Shown here piece by piece: positions 24,296-33,423 of a DNA stretch of 64,000 bases. The notes beneath the pieces were generated by a model, which worked only from the letters and a program-made list of their open reading frames with translations, had not been told where the DNA came from and made no database searches. The position numbers and the translations under genes are program-made. Within the stretch, counting starts at the first letter, position 1. Every line of letters starts with the position of its first letter. The stretch is from Natribacillus halophilus (lineage in GTDB: Bacteria > Bacillota > Bacilli > Bacillales > Marinococcaceae), in contig NZ_FNEN01000002.1 in assembly GCF_900100185.1 (NCBI RefSeq), positions 219,010-283,009 on the forward strand, read 5' to 3'.

Positions 24296-25078
24296 ATGCA
24301 AAATTTTTCACAAACCAATCAAGAACGCCGCTTCAAAGCATTCGTCAGTATTTTAGGCACCACCCAATTACATTTACGCAACCCTTACATGATCGCTTGG
24401 TGGAATGCAGCGCTCCCCGGATGTGGACATCTTCTTTTATCCAAATATCTGCGAGGTTTCACATTGTTATCATTGGAAATTCTTTTGAATGTCATGGCTA
24501 ATCTCAATCTTGCCATGGTTCATTCGTATACTGGTCAGTTTGAGATGGCCAAAGAGGTCCTCGAACCAAGATGGATCCTTTTGTATATTCCGATGTATAT
24601 TTTCGGCATTTGGGATAGCTACCGGACGACCGTCGATTTGAATAAACAGTCTCTATTGGCTGATAAAGAAAATGCTCCTGTTACATCGTTTAATTTGACA
24701 GGGTTGGAAATTAATTACCTGGACAAAAGGAATCCACGGTTAGCGGTCCTTTGGTCGCTTCTGACCCCGGGGTTGGGGCAATTATACATTCACCGATTAT
24801 TGACCGCTCTTTTTATTATATCTTGGTTAATCGTTTTCATTTACTTTTCAAAAGTATTGATCGCCGTGCATCTTCTCTTTTTGGGGCAAATCAGTGAAGC
24901 CACAACCGTGGTCGAACCGCAATGGCTTCTTTTTTTACCTTCTCTATATGGATTCGCTATGTATGATGCTTATGTGAATACCGTGGAAAATAATAAATTG
25001 TTTGAGAGCGATCAACGTAATTTTTTGAAGAAAAATTATCAAACATACCGGGTCAAACTCTCTGATTGGCAGGTGTGA
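24296..25078 (+). CDS. Membrane protein with two TM2-like modules
   Basis: A 260-aa integral membrane protein. It has two similar modules: NPYMIAWWNAALPGCGHLLL and NPRLAVLWSLLTPGLGQLYI, each followed by hydrophobic helices and by YIFGIWDSYR or YGFAMYDAYV. This resembles a duplicated TM2-like hairpin. The preceding gene is a one-module relative. The family is found in spore formers, but I know of no function. It is in a run of five same-strand genes that ends before the gerA operon. Confidence 0.65.
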   Translation: MQNFSQTNQERRFKAFVSILGTTQLHLRNPYMIAWWNAALPGCGHLLLSKYLRGFTLLSLEILLNVMANLNLAMVHSYTGQFEMAKEVLEPRWILLYIPMYIFGIWDSYRTTVDLNKQSLLADKENAPVTSFNLTGLEINYLDKRNPRLAVLWSLLTPGLGQLYIHRLLTALFIISWLIVFIYFSKVLIAVHLLFLGQISEATTVVEPQWLLFLPSLYGFAMYDAYVNTVENNKLFESDQRNFLKKNYQTYRVKLSDWQV

Positions 25079-25080
25079 AG

Positions 25081-25548
25081 ATGCAAATCTTTGCCACTTT
25101 TGAACATTCCATATACGTAGAGCTGGCTTTGTCAAGTTTGGCGTCCATAGACATTCAAAAACAGAACATTTTGGCTGTACCGCTGGATAATCGCAAGGAA
25201 GATCGCAAATTGTTTGATACGCTTCATCGCTCGGACGGCGTGAGCTTGTTTGACAAAGGCGCCGCCTTGGCAGTGGCGTTTTCCGTTGTTGCAGCCAGCA
25301 TGGGATTCGAGTGGGAATGGGGACCGATCTTTTGGGGACTTATTGGCGCTGCAGCAGGCTTTTTGCTCGGTTTTACCATTGATCTCCTGCTTATAAAATT
25401 TTTTCATAAAAGAAAGCGCGTCCTGAAGGGGAAAAAGTCAGAAGTCCTTCTCGTGATTGAATGTCTCCCGGAACAAATGGGAAAAGTAGAAACAATTCTC
25501 TGGGATCACCTCGCGCTTGGCGTAGCAAAAATTGAGGAGACCCACTGA
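25081..25548 (+). CDS. Membrane protein with glycine-rich transmembrane pair
   Basis: A 155-aa protein. Residues 1-60 form a soluble alpha/beta start (MQIFATFEHSIYVELALSSL), residues 60-105 hold two hydrophobic segments (AALAVAFSVVAASMGF and GLIGAAAGFLLGFTIDLLLI), then a basic stretch KRKRVLKGK and a soluble end. I do not recognise the family. The ATG at 25081 follows GGCAGGTGTG, overlapping the end of the previous gene's region, and suggests co-transcription. Confidence 0.6.
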   Translation: MQIFATFEHSIYVELALSSLASIDIQKQNILAVPLDNRKEDRKLFDTLHRSDGVSLFDKGAALAVAFSVVAASMGFEWEWGPIFWGLIGAAAGFLLGFTIDLLLIKFFHKRKRVLKGKKSEVLLVIECLPEQMGKVETILWDHLALGVAKIEETH

Positions 25549-25565
25549 AAAGGAGGCCGCTTATT

Positions 25566-26033
25566 TTGGAACGACAAATGTTACGAACACTTTTTATCGG
25601 GGGTATCCTTGCCCTTCCCTTTACCTTCTTCCGTCGTAATATCAAGGAGCGCGCCATTCTCTTTTTTTTCACGGGGTATGCCGCCACTTTTTTAGCGCAA
25701 ATGGTTGTCGGGAAGAAGATGGTGAAATATCCGGTGCGCCCCATGCCCAAATATTTTCAGACCAACATTCTTTATGAACAACTGCTTCTGCCCTTGATGA
25801 GTTTATGGTTCAATCACACGACGCGCCGCTCCAGGTTACCCGGCATCGTCGGACAAGCTTTTCTGTACAGTGGTGCACATACATTGATCGAGTATGGCAT
25901 TGAAAAAAAGACGCGTTTAGTGCAATGGAAAAAATGGTCCGGGTTCACTAATATATGTTCAATCATAGGCCTTTTATTAGCGACGAAGGGGGTCCTTTCT
26001 GTGATTAGATGGTTGGCAAAGAAACTTGGTTAA
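25566..26033 (+). CDS. CBO0543-like membrane protein
   Basis: A 155-aa membrane protein with four hydrophobic helices and a YEQLLLPLMSLWFNHTTR loop, similar to the CBO0543 family of clostridial and bacillar spore formers. Starts at TTG 25566, nine bases after AAAGGAGG. Its end overlaps the region before the DUF3231 gene. Function unknown; the genomic context with DUF3231 and gerA genes hints at sporulation or germination. Confidence 0.62.
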   Translation: MERQMLRTLFIGGILALPFTFFRRNIKERAILFFFTGYAATFLAQMVVGKKMVKYPVRPMPKYFQTNILYEQLLLPLMSLWFNHTTRRSRLPGIVGQAFLYSGAHTLIEYGIEKKTRLVQWKKWSGFTNICSIIGLLLATKGVLSVIRWLAKKLG

Positions 26034-26074
26034 CGAAAAGGTCTACAAACACTATGAAACAAGAGGTGAGAGCA

Positions 26075-27097
26075 TTGGCAGAAAATCAGAGCCCTGATTT
26101 AACCGCGTCGGAAATCGGCATTTTGTGGGGTTATTATATAAAAAATAGCCTGATCATTTGTATGACTACTGCCTTTCTTGAAAAAGTGGAAGACCCCGAT
26201 ATCCACGAAGTGCTACTAACGGCCAAAAAGCATAGCCAAGACAATTCGGCCCTGATCGAGGAGGTATGTCAGCGTGAACAAATGGTGATGCCGAAGGGCT
26301 TCATCCCGAGTGAAGACGTGAATCCTTCCGCGCCCCGCCTGTTTAGTGACGCGTTCATGTTAGATTATGCCCGACATATAGCTATCGCAGTCATAACGTC
26401 TGCCGGGGCCGGCATCTCGGTCGTTACGCGCTCAGATATGACAAACATCTGTCAAACGACCCTTCAACGAGCGACAGAGCTTCATGAAGCTGCAAAAGAA
26501 AGGTTATTGACAAAGGGCATTTATAGTCGACCGCCGGCCATTCCTGTCCCGAAGGAAGTGGACTTTGTCGACAAGCAAACATTTCTCAGAGGGTTTCTCG
26601 GCGAACGCCGAGCGCTGACCGCCGTCGAAATCACCCATCTTTTCGAGAACGTAGAAACGAACACATTGGGAAAAGCGCTCATGATGGGCTTTGCGCAAGT
26701 GGCGAAGGACCCAAAAGTGAAAAAATATTTTGTGCGCGGCAAAGAGATCGCCCATAAACACATCGAAGTCTTTGGCTCGCTTTTAAAAGAAGAAGACCTT
26801 CCCCCTCCGATGGGGTGGGAAACAAATGTCACGGATACCACCGTGTCTCCATTTTCCGATAAGTTGATGACCTTCCACACCACCGCGTTGATCGACATCG
26901 GGATCGGCAACTACGGATTGTCTACCGCGGGTAGCCCCCGGCGCGATATCGGTCTCACATATGCCCGGTTGATGGGCGAGATAGCTCTCATGGCAGAAGA
27001 CGGCGCCAACCTTATGATCGACAAGAGCTGGCTGGAACAACCACCACCCGCACCCGACCGGGACGCTCTGGCGAGCGAGAAAGGAGATCGTGGGTAA
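26075..27097 (+). CDS. DUF3231 family protein
   Basis: A mainly helical protein of about 340 aa made of two repeats of roughly 165 residues, each beginning with an E-I-x-x-L pattern (LTASEIGILWGYYIKNSL and LTAVEITHLFENVETNTLGK) and followed by a helix pair resembling a ferritin-like bundle. DUF3231 proteins are common in Bacillaceae with high-salt or spore lifestyles; their role is unknown. The TTG at 26075 is chosen because GAGGTG lies 6 nt upstream; earlier starts overlap the preceding gene. Confidence 0.72.
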   Translation: MAENQSPDLTASEIGILWGYYIKNSLIICMTTAFLEKVEDPDIHEVLLTAKKHSQDNSALIEEVCQREQMVMPKGFIPSEDVNPSAPRLFSDAFMLDYARHIAIAVITSAGAGISVVTRSDMTNICQTTLQRATELHEAAKERLLTKGIYSRPPAIPVPKEVDFVDKQTFLRGFLGERRALTAVEITHLFENVETNTLGKALMMGFAQVAKDPKVKKYFVRGKEIAHKHIEVFGSLLKEEDLPPPMGWETNVTDTTVSPFSDKLMTFHTTALIDIGIGNYGLSTAGSPRRDIGLTYARLMGEIALMAEDGANLMIDKSWLEQPPPAPDRDALASEKGDRG

Positions 27098-27181
27098 GGG
27101 GCGTGCCGTTTCATGCGTCCAACCGGGGGATGGGTGCATGTTAGCGGGAAACGCACTGTTAATTTCGTAAAATCAATCCGT

Positions 27182-27262
27182 TATATCAGCGAAATTTTAA
27201 TTTTATCAGCGATCTCCAATTTTATCGGCGAACTCGACGATTTATCAGCGATCTCGTCAAAT
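27182..27262. repeat. About 20-bp-period array (TATCAGCGATCTC family)
   Basis: ATCAGCGAAAT, ATCAGCGATCTC, ATCGGCGAACTC and ATCAGCGATCTC start at about 27185, 27205, 27224 and 27244. It lies between the DUF3231 stop and gerAA, where the gerA promoter should also be. Confidence 0.75.
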
Positions 27263-27329
27263 CGTATAAATTTAACTTCATTTGGAACGATAAGGTAAAC
27301 GGACTTACTTACCGAAGGATGATCGCGTC

Positions 27330-28892
27330 GTGTCGCTTCGTTTTATGAAACGAAAATATCATAAAGCAGATCCAAAAGTCGTCTCCGGTAATCTGGAAGA
27401 TACCATTCGCTTCATTCAGGATGCTTTGGGGCAAAATGAAGATTTTGTCACACGCCGGTTTCACGTTTTCGGACATTTTTCCGCAGTGATGTTTTATTTC
27501 GCAAAAATGGTCAATGAAATGTCGATCAAGACCGATGTGCTCAAGCCAATCATGCACGGACCCCCTCACTTGGATGATAAGGACATTCACATTGACGAAT
27601 TACAGGACGTTTTACTAAATGAATCCATCTACCATAGCGATGCCGAACTGGAGAATCAGTTAGCCACACTGGTCGAGGAACTTCTGGGCGGTAAAACGAT
27701 GATCGCTGTCGAGGGGCTGGACCATGCGATTCTCATCGCGACTTGGAAAATCCCGGAAAGGGCGATTGACGAACCGGGAACCGAGCAAGTGGTCCTCGGA
27801 CCCCGGGAAGGGTTTATCGAACAATTGGGAACCAACATCGCCTTGTTGCGCAATCGTCTGCAAACGCCCGGTCTTCGGGTACAGAGCAAAAAACTTGGGC
27901 GCATGTCCCATACAAAAGTAGCGATTTGTTATATGGACGGAACGACAGAACCGGAACTCGTTCAAGAAGTGGAAAGGCGTCTCGACAATATTGATATCGA
28001 TGTGATCGGCGATATCGGCTATATCGAACAAATGATAGAAGACAACCAATATTCCCCCTTCCCCCAGTTGCAAACGACCGAACGGCCGGATAAGACGGTG
28101 GCCAACCTGGCGGAAGGCAGAGTGGCGATCCTCGCCGATGGTTCTCCGTTTGCTATTCTTTTACCGGTGGTATGGAACCAACTTTATCAAACTCCTGAAG
28201 ACTATTCGAATCGTTTATTAATGGGGAACTTTATACGCATCGTAAGACTCATAGCCCTTATGTTCGCGCTCGTATCTTCTTCACTTTATGTAGCTTTCAT
28301 TTCCTTTCATCCGGAATTGTTACCTACGGATTTTGCCGTGGCTGTCGCCAGCGGCCGAGCCGGCGTCCCTTATCCGGCCGTGGTGGAAGTGCTTATTATT
28401 GATGTTGCCATGGAAATCTTACGCGAAGCTTCCATTCGTCTGCCGACCCAGGTCGGCACGGCGCTCTCGATCGTAGGGGTGCTCATTATTGGGGAAGCAG
28501 CGGTTCAGGCCGGTATTTCCAGCCCGATTACCATTATCGTCGTGGCGTTGGCGACGATTGGTTCATTTGCCACCCCGTCCTATACCGGCGCGTTTTCGTT
28601 ACGTATGCTCCGCTTCCCGCTGATTATTCTTTCCGGCATGTTCGGTCTTTACGGGCTCGTCATCGGGATTCTCTATATTTTTAACCATATGCTCTCGTTA
28701 AAATCGTTCGGGGTCCCGTATATGAGTCCGGTTTCGCCGGGAAACGCCCAGGGATGGAAGGATGTTGTATTTCGCTTTCCATTATGGCGCTTCGTCAAAC
28801 GACCGTCCTTTCTCGATCCGTCGAACCGGGAACGGTTCGACCAGGAAGAAACAAAGCGACTATCCAGACAACCAAGCCATACGCGCGATTAA
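27330..28892 (+). CDS. gerAA: Spore germination receptor subunit A
   Basis: A 520-aa GerA-type protein, the large inner-membrane subunit of a nutrient germination receptor. The soluble N-terminal half (about 1-290) includes FFVEGLDHAILIATWKIPER-like strands (KTMIAVEGLDHAILIAT), VQSKKLGRMSHTKVAICYMDG and LADGSPFAILLP. The membrane half has GRAGVPYPAVVEVLIIDVAME, REASIRLPTQVGTALSIVG and EAAVQAGISSP, all hallmark GerAA segments. Starts at GTG 27330 with AAGGATG upstream. First gene of gerAA-gerAB-gerAC-gerAC'. The germinant cannot be told from sequence. Confidence 0.94.
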   Translation: MSLRFMKRKYHKADPKVVSGNLEDTIRFIQDALGQNEDFVTRRFHVFGHFSAVMFYFAKMVNEMSIKTDVLKPIMHGPPHLDDKDIHIDELQDVLLNESIYHSDAELENQLATLVEELLGGKTMIAVEGLDHAILIATWKIPERAIDEPGTEQVVLGPREGFIEQLGTNIALLRNRLQTPGLRVQSKKLGRMSHTKVAICYMDGTTEPELVQEVERRLDNIDIDVIGDIGYIEQMIEDNQYSPFPQLQTTERPDKTVANLAEGRVAILADGSPFAILLPVVWNQLYQTPEDYSNRLLMGNFIRIVRLIALMFALVSSSLYVAFISFHPELLPTDFAVAVASGRAGVPYPAVVEVLIIDVAMEILREASIRLPTQVGTALSIVGVLIIGEAAVQAGISSPITIIVVALATIGSFATPSYTGAFSLRMLRFPLIILSGMFGLYGLVIGILYIFNHMLSLKSFGVPYMSPVSPGNAQGWKDVVFRFPLWRFVKRPSFLDPSNRERFDQEETKRLSRQPSHTRD

Positions 28893-28925
28893 TGGTCACG
28901 GGAAATCGTCGGGAGGCATACACGC

Positions 28926-30023
28926 ATGGGATTTCCACGACAACTCACAGTGCAACAAGTCACAGCAATAATCATTAGCACCGTCCTTGGGGTAGGCCTC
29001 CTGCCTCTTCCTTTATTCGCGGTAAGAGCTGCCGACACCGGTGCGCCATTGGTCACTTTCCTGGGAGTGGTTCTCATTTTTGTCGGACTCGCGTTTGTCA
29101 CCCTCCTGGGAAAACGCTTTCCGGAAAAATCGATCATTCATTACAGCGAAGATATCGTCGGCAAATGGTTAGGGAGAATCGGGAGTCTCGTCATAATCGT
29201 TTTTTTCACCGTTTTAACCGCCCTGGCTGCCCGGGAGTTCGGGGAAGTCGTCATCATTAACATTTTGCCCGCAACCCCGATGGAAGTAACGGTGATCGTC
29301 ATGCTGTTAACGGCGGCCATCTTTGTCCGCAACGATATGAATACGTTCGCCTATATTCACGTTTTCTATCTCCCGGTTCTTTTTATCCCCAATGCCATCA
29401 TCATTGCTCTTTCTGTCGGGGACTCCGATGCCCTTTATCTCCAACCGCTGTGGGGAAATGACCCAAGCGGGATGCTGCCGGGTATCTTTACCATCGCCTC
29501 ATTGCTGCAAGGTTCATTTATCCTTACGATGATCATTCCCTTTATGCGCTCTCCGGAAAAAGCGATGAAAGCGACGGTTTGGGCCATTGTTTTGGCCGGC
29601 CTGCTTTGCCTGTCCATAGTCATCGCCACATTGGGATTGTTTGGTCCCGGAGAAACACAACATTTGCTGTGGCCAACATTGGAGCTGGCACGATCGATCA
29701 CCATCCCGGGTGAATTCCTGGAACGCCTCGATATCTTTTTTCTGGTCGTGTTTGTCGTCGCTGTGTTTACTACGTTGTATGGAACCTATATGTTTATCGT
29801 CTACTCGCTCAAACAACTTTTGCGCCTGCAGGACCACAAGCTGTTTTCCTATTTTATGCTGCCGATCGTTTTTGTCATCGCGATGCTGCCCCAGAACACG
29901 CTGCAACTGTATGAAATCGTGCAAAGGGTAGGGACAGCAGGCCTTTGCCTCACTGTCCTCTACCCCATTCTTTTGTACGTGATCGCGCGAATACGCAGGA
30001 AAAAAGGAAGGATGGCCGCATAA
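28926..30023 (+). CDS. gerAB: Spore germination receptor subunit B
   Basis: A 365-aa APC-superfamily membrane protein of the endospore germination permease type, thought to bind the germinant. About ten hydrophobic helices; family features are ISTVLGVGLLPLP near the start, FPEKSIIHYSEDIVGKWLGRIG and IFTIASLLQGSFILTMIIPFM. Ribosome site GGGAGGC. It follows gerAA by 33 bases and its stop touches the start of the first gerAC. Confidence 0.93.
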   Translation: MGFPRQLTVQQVTAIIISTVLGVGLLPLPLFAVRAADTGAPLVTFLGVVLIFVGLAFVTLLGKRFPEKSIIHYSEDIVGKWLGRIGSLVIIVFFTVLTALAAREFGEVVIINILPATPMEVTVIVMLLTAAIFVRNDMNTFAYIHVFYLPVLFIPNAIIIALSVGDSDALYLQPLWGNDPSGMLPGIFTIASLLQGSFILTMIIPFMRSPEKAMKATVWAIVLAGLLCLSIVIATLGLFGPGETQHLLWPTLELARSITIPGEFLERLDIFFLVVFVVAVFTTLYGTYMFIVYSLKQLLRLQDHKLFSYFMLPIVFVIAMLPQNTLQLYEIVQRVGTAGLCLTVLYPILLYVIARIRRKKGRMAA

Positions 30024-31250
30024 ATGACGTTTGGAGTGAAACGAATAGGCATGGGTTGTCTCATCATTTTTCTTTTTGTCCTTTTGTTGGCCGGTTGCTG
30101 GGACAGCAATGACATTGAAGCCCGATCCAACGTGCTCGCCATCGCCATTGATAAAGCCGACCCGGAGGCCGAACAGGAGCAAGACGACATTACCATGGAA
30201 GAAGGCATGACAGCGTCACCGCAAGGAGACATGCTCCAGGTAACGGCACAAGTAGCTATCCCGGGAGAAGTCCCGCTCGGTCCGGGAATGGCAGAAGGCG
30301 GGGGCGGCCCTGATCCGGTGTGGGTATTGCATGTTACGGGCTATTCCCTGCAGGATGCCTTGAGCCGTTTGCAACAGCAAATCGCCGAAGAGTTATTCCT
30401 CGGGCATTTACGGGTGATTGTTGTTCATGAAGATGTCGCCAGGGAAGGGGTTGATCGTTTCAACACATCGTTGTTACGCGAACCAGACGTGCGGAGAACC
30501 GCCTGGATGGTCGTCTCGCAGGAAGAAGCTGCCCAGTATATGGACCTGGCTCCGGCACTCGAAGACATTCCGACGTTATATCTTGCCCACATGGTAGAAA
30601 ACTCGGTAGGTTTAGGGAAATTTCCCGATAATTATCTGGGACTATTCTGGCGAATGCTGTCCAGCCAGGGCCAGGATGGTTATCTCCCTTACCTGAAAAT
30701 GAGAGGCGACGAACAAATCCAGATCAACGGTCTTGCCTATTTTCGAGACGACCAAATGATCGGGGAGATTGACCCGATCAATATCGGCACCTTTATGGCG
30801 TTAACGGATGAAGAGCAAGGAGGATATGAGTTTTTTTCCATCGTTCCCGGAACGGATGCCCATGTTCTCAATCATACGGACATGCGCGAAACGAAAATCA
30901 ATACCGAGATCCGGGATGGGAAACCTTACGCGAACATCACTGTACGCTACGAGCTCGTGATCAATGAAACAATCGAAGACGATGATCAGCTTCGGGACTC
31001 GAAGGTGATTGAGAACATCGAAGAGGCAGCGAAAAAAGAAAATACTGACGCTGCCGAACGGTTAATTCAAGAGATGCAGGATGAAAAATCCGACATTTTC
31101 GGCTTCGGAGAATATATTCGCGCCAAACATCCCGGCTACTGGAATCAACATATCGGAACGAAAGAACAATGGCGCGACGCCTTTCAGGACATGGACGTTG
31201 ATGTCGACTATATCATCCAGATTCGGCGCGTAGGTACGCAAGCAACATAG
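30024..31250 (+). CDS. gerAC: Spore germination lipoprotein, subunit C
   Basis: A 408-aa GerAC-type lipoprotein. It has a signal peptide with lipobox LLLAGCWDSNDIEARSNVLA (the CWD start after the lipidated cysteine is the family hallmark) and an end RAKHPGYWNQHIGTKEQWRDA like other GerAC proteins. Between them is an acidic insert at 45-75 (EAEQEQDDITMEEG) fitting a halophilic lifestyle. ATG directly follows the gerAB stop. A paralog follows. Confidence 0.93.
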   Translation: MTFGVKRIGMGCLIIFLFVLLLAGCWDSNDIEARSNVLAIAIDKADPEAEQEQDDITMEEGMTASPQGDMLQVTAQVAIPGEVPLGPGMAEGGGGPDPVWVLHVTGYSLQDALSRLQQQIAEELFLGHLRVIVVHEDVAREGVDRFNTSLLREPDVRRTAWMVVSQEEAAQYMDLAPALEDIPTLYLAHMVENSVGLGKFPDNYLGLFWRMLSSQGQDGYLPYLKMRGDEQIQINGLAYFRDDQMIGEIDPINIGTFMALTDEEQGGYEFFSIVPGTDAHVLNHTDMRETKINTEIRDGKPYANITVRYELVINETIEDDDQLRDSKVIENIEEAAKKENTDAAERLIQEMQDEKSDIFGFGEYIRAKHPGYWNQHIGTKEQWRDAFQDMDVDVDYIIQIRRVGTQAT

Positions 31251-31271
31251 AAAGGTGGGGGTCCGTAAGCA

Positions 31272-32495
31272 ATGAAGGTGGGCGCGCGATTTGGTTTCTT
31301 CGCTCTATTGTGTCTCTGTTTAACGGGATGCTGGGACGGCAACGACATTGAACAGCGGGCCAATGTGCTCGCGCTGGCCATTGATGAGGCGGAGCCCGGC
31401 CCCGAAGAAGATCAAGACGATATCACCTATGTGGAAGATGGACTGATCGAGCCTCCCCAGGAAGACATGATTAACGTGACGGCGCAAATAGCTGTACCGG
31501 GAGAAGTCCCTTTGGGACCGATAGGACAAGGTGGAGGCGGAGGGGAAGAATCCGATCCGGTTTGGGTACTTGAGGTGACCGGCCGTTCGCTGAATGACGC
31601 ATTAAGCCATTTACAACAAGAGGTCGCGGAAGACTTGTTTCTCGGCCAGTTACGCATCATCATCGTCAATGAAGACGTGGCCAGAAATGGCGTTGACCGT
31701 TTCAACGAATCGTTGCGACGCAACGCGGAGGTAAGAAGGAACGCCTGGATGATCGTGTCTGCAGAAGAAGCGGGCCAGTATATGGATCTGGCGCCGGACT
31801 TACAACAAATCCCGACGTTGTACCTTGCCAATATGATCGAAAACGCGGTGGAGTTGGGGAAGTTCCCTGAGGATTACATCGGTTTGTTCTGGAGGTTGCT
31901 GTCCAGCAAAGGTCAGGAGGGTTTTTTACCATATTTTGAAATCATGGGGGACGAGCAGATTAAACTGGGCGGAATGAGTTATTTTAAGGGGGATGAGATG
32001 ACAGGAACAGTCACCCCTTTTGAAATCGGCGTCTACATGGGCATCATTGGATTCGAGCAAGGCGGGTATGAATATTTTGTCAAGGTGCCCGACACTGACA
32101 GCCATATTCTCCTTGATACATTATCTCGGGATACAACCCTCGAGAGCGAAATTAAAGACGGGCAACCCCGCTTGAATTTAGCCATTCGCTTTGAACTGAC
32201 CATCCAGGAAACAGAAGAAACAGACAATATGCAGCTGCAAAATGCTCGCGTCCTTGAAAAAATAGAACAGCAGGAAGAGCAAGTCAATGCCGATGCTGCC
32301 GAACAACTTATCCAGGACATGCAGGAAGAGCAAGCCGACATTTTTGGGTTCGGAGAACAGATTCGCGCCAAACATCCCGGCTACTGGAATGAGAACGTCG
32401 GAACGAACGAGCAATGGCAGGAAGTTTTTCAAGACGTTGACGTGGACGTCGACGTGATCATTAACCTTCGGCGCGTGGGCACGCAAGCGACGTAG
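31272..32495 (+). CDS. gerAC: Second spore germination lipoprotein, subunit C
   Basis: A 407-aa paralog of the gene just upstream, with the lipobox LCLTGCWDGNDIEQRANVLA, the same VTAQIAVPGEVPLGP core and the same ending GYWNENVGTNEQWQEVFQ. The two are close relatives in tandem, so a local duplication is likely. They diverge in central loops, which may give two alternative C subunits for one A/B pair. Ribosome site AAAGGTGGGGG. Confidence 0.92.
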   Translation: MKVGARFGFFALLCLCLTGCWDGNDIEQRANVLALAIDEAEPGPEEDQDDITYVEDGLIEPPQEDMINVTAQIAVPGEVPLGPIGQGGGGGEESDPVWVLEVTGRSLNDALSHLQQEVAEDLFLGQLRIIIVNEDVARNGVDRFNESLRRNAEVRRNAWMIVSAEEAGQYMDLAPDLQQIPTLYLANMIENAVELGKFPEDYIGLFWRLLSSKGQEGFLPYFEIMGDEQIKLGGMSYFKGDEMTGTVTPFEIGVYMGIIGFEQGGYEYFVKVPDTDSHILLDTLSRDTTLESEIKDGQPRLNLAIRFELTIQETEETDNMQLQNARVLEKIEQQEEQVNADAAEQLIQDMQEEQADIFGFGEQIRAKHPGYWNENVGTNEQWQEVFQDVDVDVDVIINLRRVGTQAT

Positions 32496-32508
32496 GGAGG
32501 AATTCGAC

Positions 32509-32712
32509 ATGGTGGAAATCGGCTTTACCAATTATGCCGTCGTATTGCTGTTGGTAACGGGTATCGTCACCCTGTATGTAGATGTCAAAGCTTACGACCG
32601 GGAAAAAAGGAAAAAAGAAAAAAAGGCAGCAATCATCGTGGGATGGTTTAATGTCGCTGCCGGGGGGCTTTTATTTATTACGAGTTGGGTGCTTGATCAA
32701 TTCTTCTGGTGA
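32509..32712 (+). CDS. Small membrane protein of ger operons (CLC_0170-like)
   Basis: A 67-aa protein with two hydrophobic helices (AVVLLLVTGIVTLYVDV and FNVAAGGLLFITSWVL) separated by a strongly basic loop, DREKRKKEKK. Such small proteins are often found at the end of GerA operons and are called CLC_0170 family. It starts 13 bases after gerAC' with GGGAGGA. A structural accessory of the receptor is plausible. Confidence 0.75.
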   Translation: MVEIGFTNYAVVLLLVTGIVTLYVDVKAYDREKRKKEKKAAIIVGWFNVAAGGLLFITSWVLDQFFW

Positions 32713-32715
32713 TCT

Positions 32716-32859
32716 TTACGCATCGGCCTGGATCGCCTGGACGGCATCATCATCTTCATCAGCCGTCGTTCTGATTAACGTCCCGAATACAAGCAGAGCA
32801 ATGAGTATTAAAAAAATAATTCCCTGGTTAAACGTGACGCCATCAAAACCTTCATGCAT
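32716..32859 (-). CDS. 47-residue single-pass membrane protein
   Basis: MHEGFDGVTFNQG leads into one hydrophobic helix IIFLILIALLVFGTLI and an acidic tail DEDDDAVQ. The ATG is 2 bases after the stop of the 93-aa gene and GAAAGGGG is a suitable ribosome site inside that gene's end, so the two form a small operon. It is convergent with the ger operon. Family unknown; resembles small spore-forming-cell membrane proteins in size. Confidence 0.6.
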   Translation of the reverse strand: MHEGFDGVTFNQGIIFLILIALLVFGTLIRTTADEDDDAVQAIQADA

Positions 32860-32861
32860 GG

Positions 32862-33143
32862 TTAAGTTCCCCTTTCTTGATTTAGGCGCTCATTTATTTT
32901 TTCCATAAGATCACTAACGGTCATATCCCCGTTTTCCTTGATGAAATGATCAATGACCTGATTATCATTGTTCAAGGAAGGGAAGTCTCCGGTCGCAACC
33001 ACTTCAATCGTAGGCTCATCACGGAATACGGATACGAAATTGACTCTTAGTTTGCCGGTTACTAGCAAAGCAGCCGTGATGATCTCTATATTTCTTTCCC
33101 TTAATAAATCGAGCGTGTTATAGGGGTGATTTTCGTTATTCAT
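32862..33143 (-). CDS. Small hypothetical protein (93 aa)
   Basis: A 93-aa soluble alpha/beta protein with the pattern YNTLDLLRERNIEIITAAL, TGKLRVNFVSVFRDEP and a charged helical end. ATG at 33143 has AAAGGAG. It shares an operon with the 47-residue membrane protein. I do not recognise the family. The position next to gerA genes may hint at a spore role, with no direct proof. Confidence 0.55.
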   Translation of the reverse strand: MNNENHPYNTLDLLRERNIEIITAALLVTGKLRVNFVSVFRDEPTIEVVATGDFPSLNNDNQVIDHFIKENGDMTVSDLMEKINERLNQERGT

Positions 33144-33271
33144 AACGGCTCTCCTTTCCGCGTGTATGTACACTCCACTTTGCATAGCCTATGCAGCATC
33201 TCCCTGAAAGGTGAACGAGGCGTACACGGAGCCGTTTTTGTTGGTTATTTTACGCGTGATAAAGTCGGCGG

Positions 33272-33376
33272 CTAAATTTGGCGCTTTTACATGATAATCT
33301 GGCGCTTTTTTAACGAAATCTGGCGGTTTCTCATCTTAATCTGGCGCTTTTTAAGCAGAATCTGGCGCTTTAGCTC
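33272..33376. repeat. 21-bp-period array (AATCTGGCGCTTT family)
   Basis: GGCGC or GGCGG cores start at 33280, 33301, 33322, 33343 and 33364, exactly 21 bp apart, each preceded by AATYT and followed by a T-run. It lies between the 93-aa gene and the lipoprotein terminator. Confidence 0.85.
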
Positions 33377-33384
33377 CAGGTCGC

Positions 33385-33411
33385 AAAAAAAAAGACGCCC
33401 GCAGGCGTCTC
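33385..33411 (-). terminator. Terminator of the acidic lipoprotein gene
   Basis: AGACGCC TGC GGGCGTCT stem followed by nine T on the minus strand. Confidence 0.85.
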
Positions 33412-33423
33412 TGTTATTGATCC

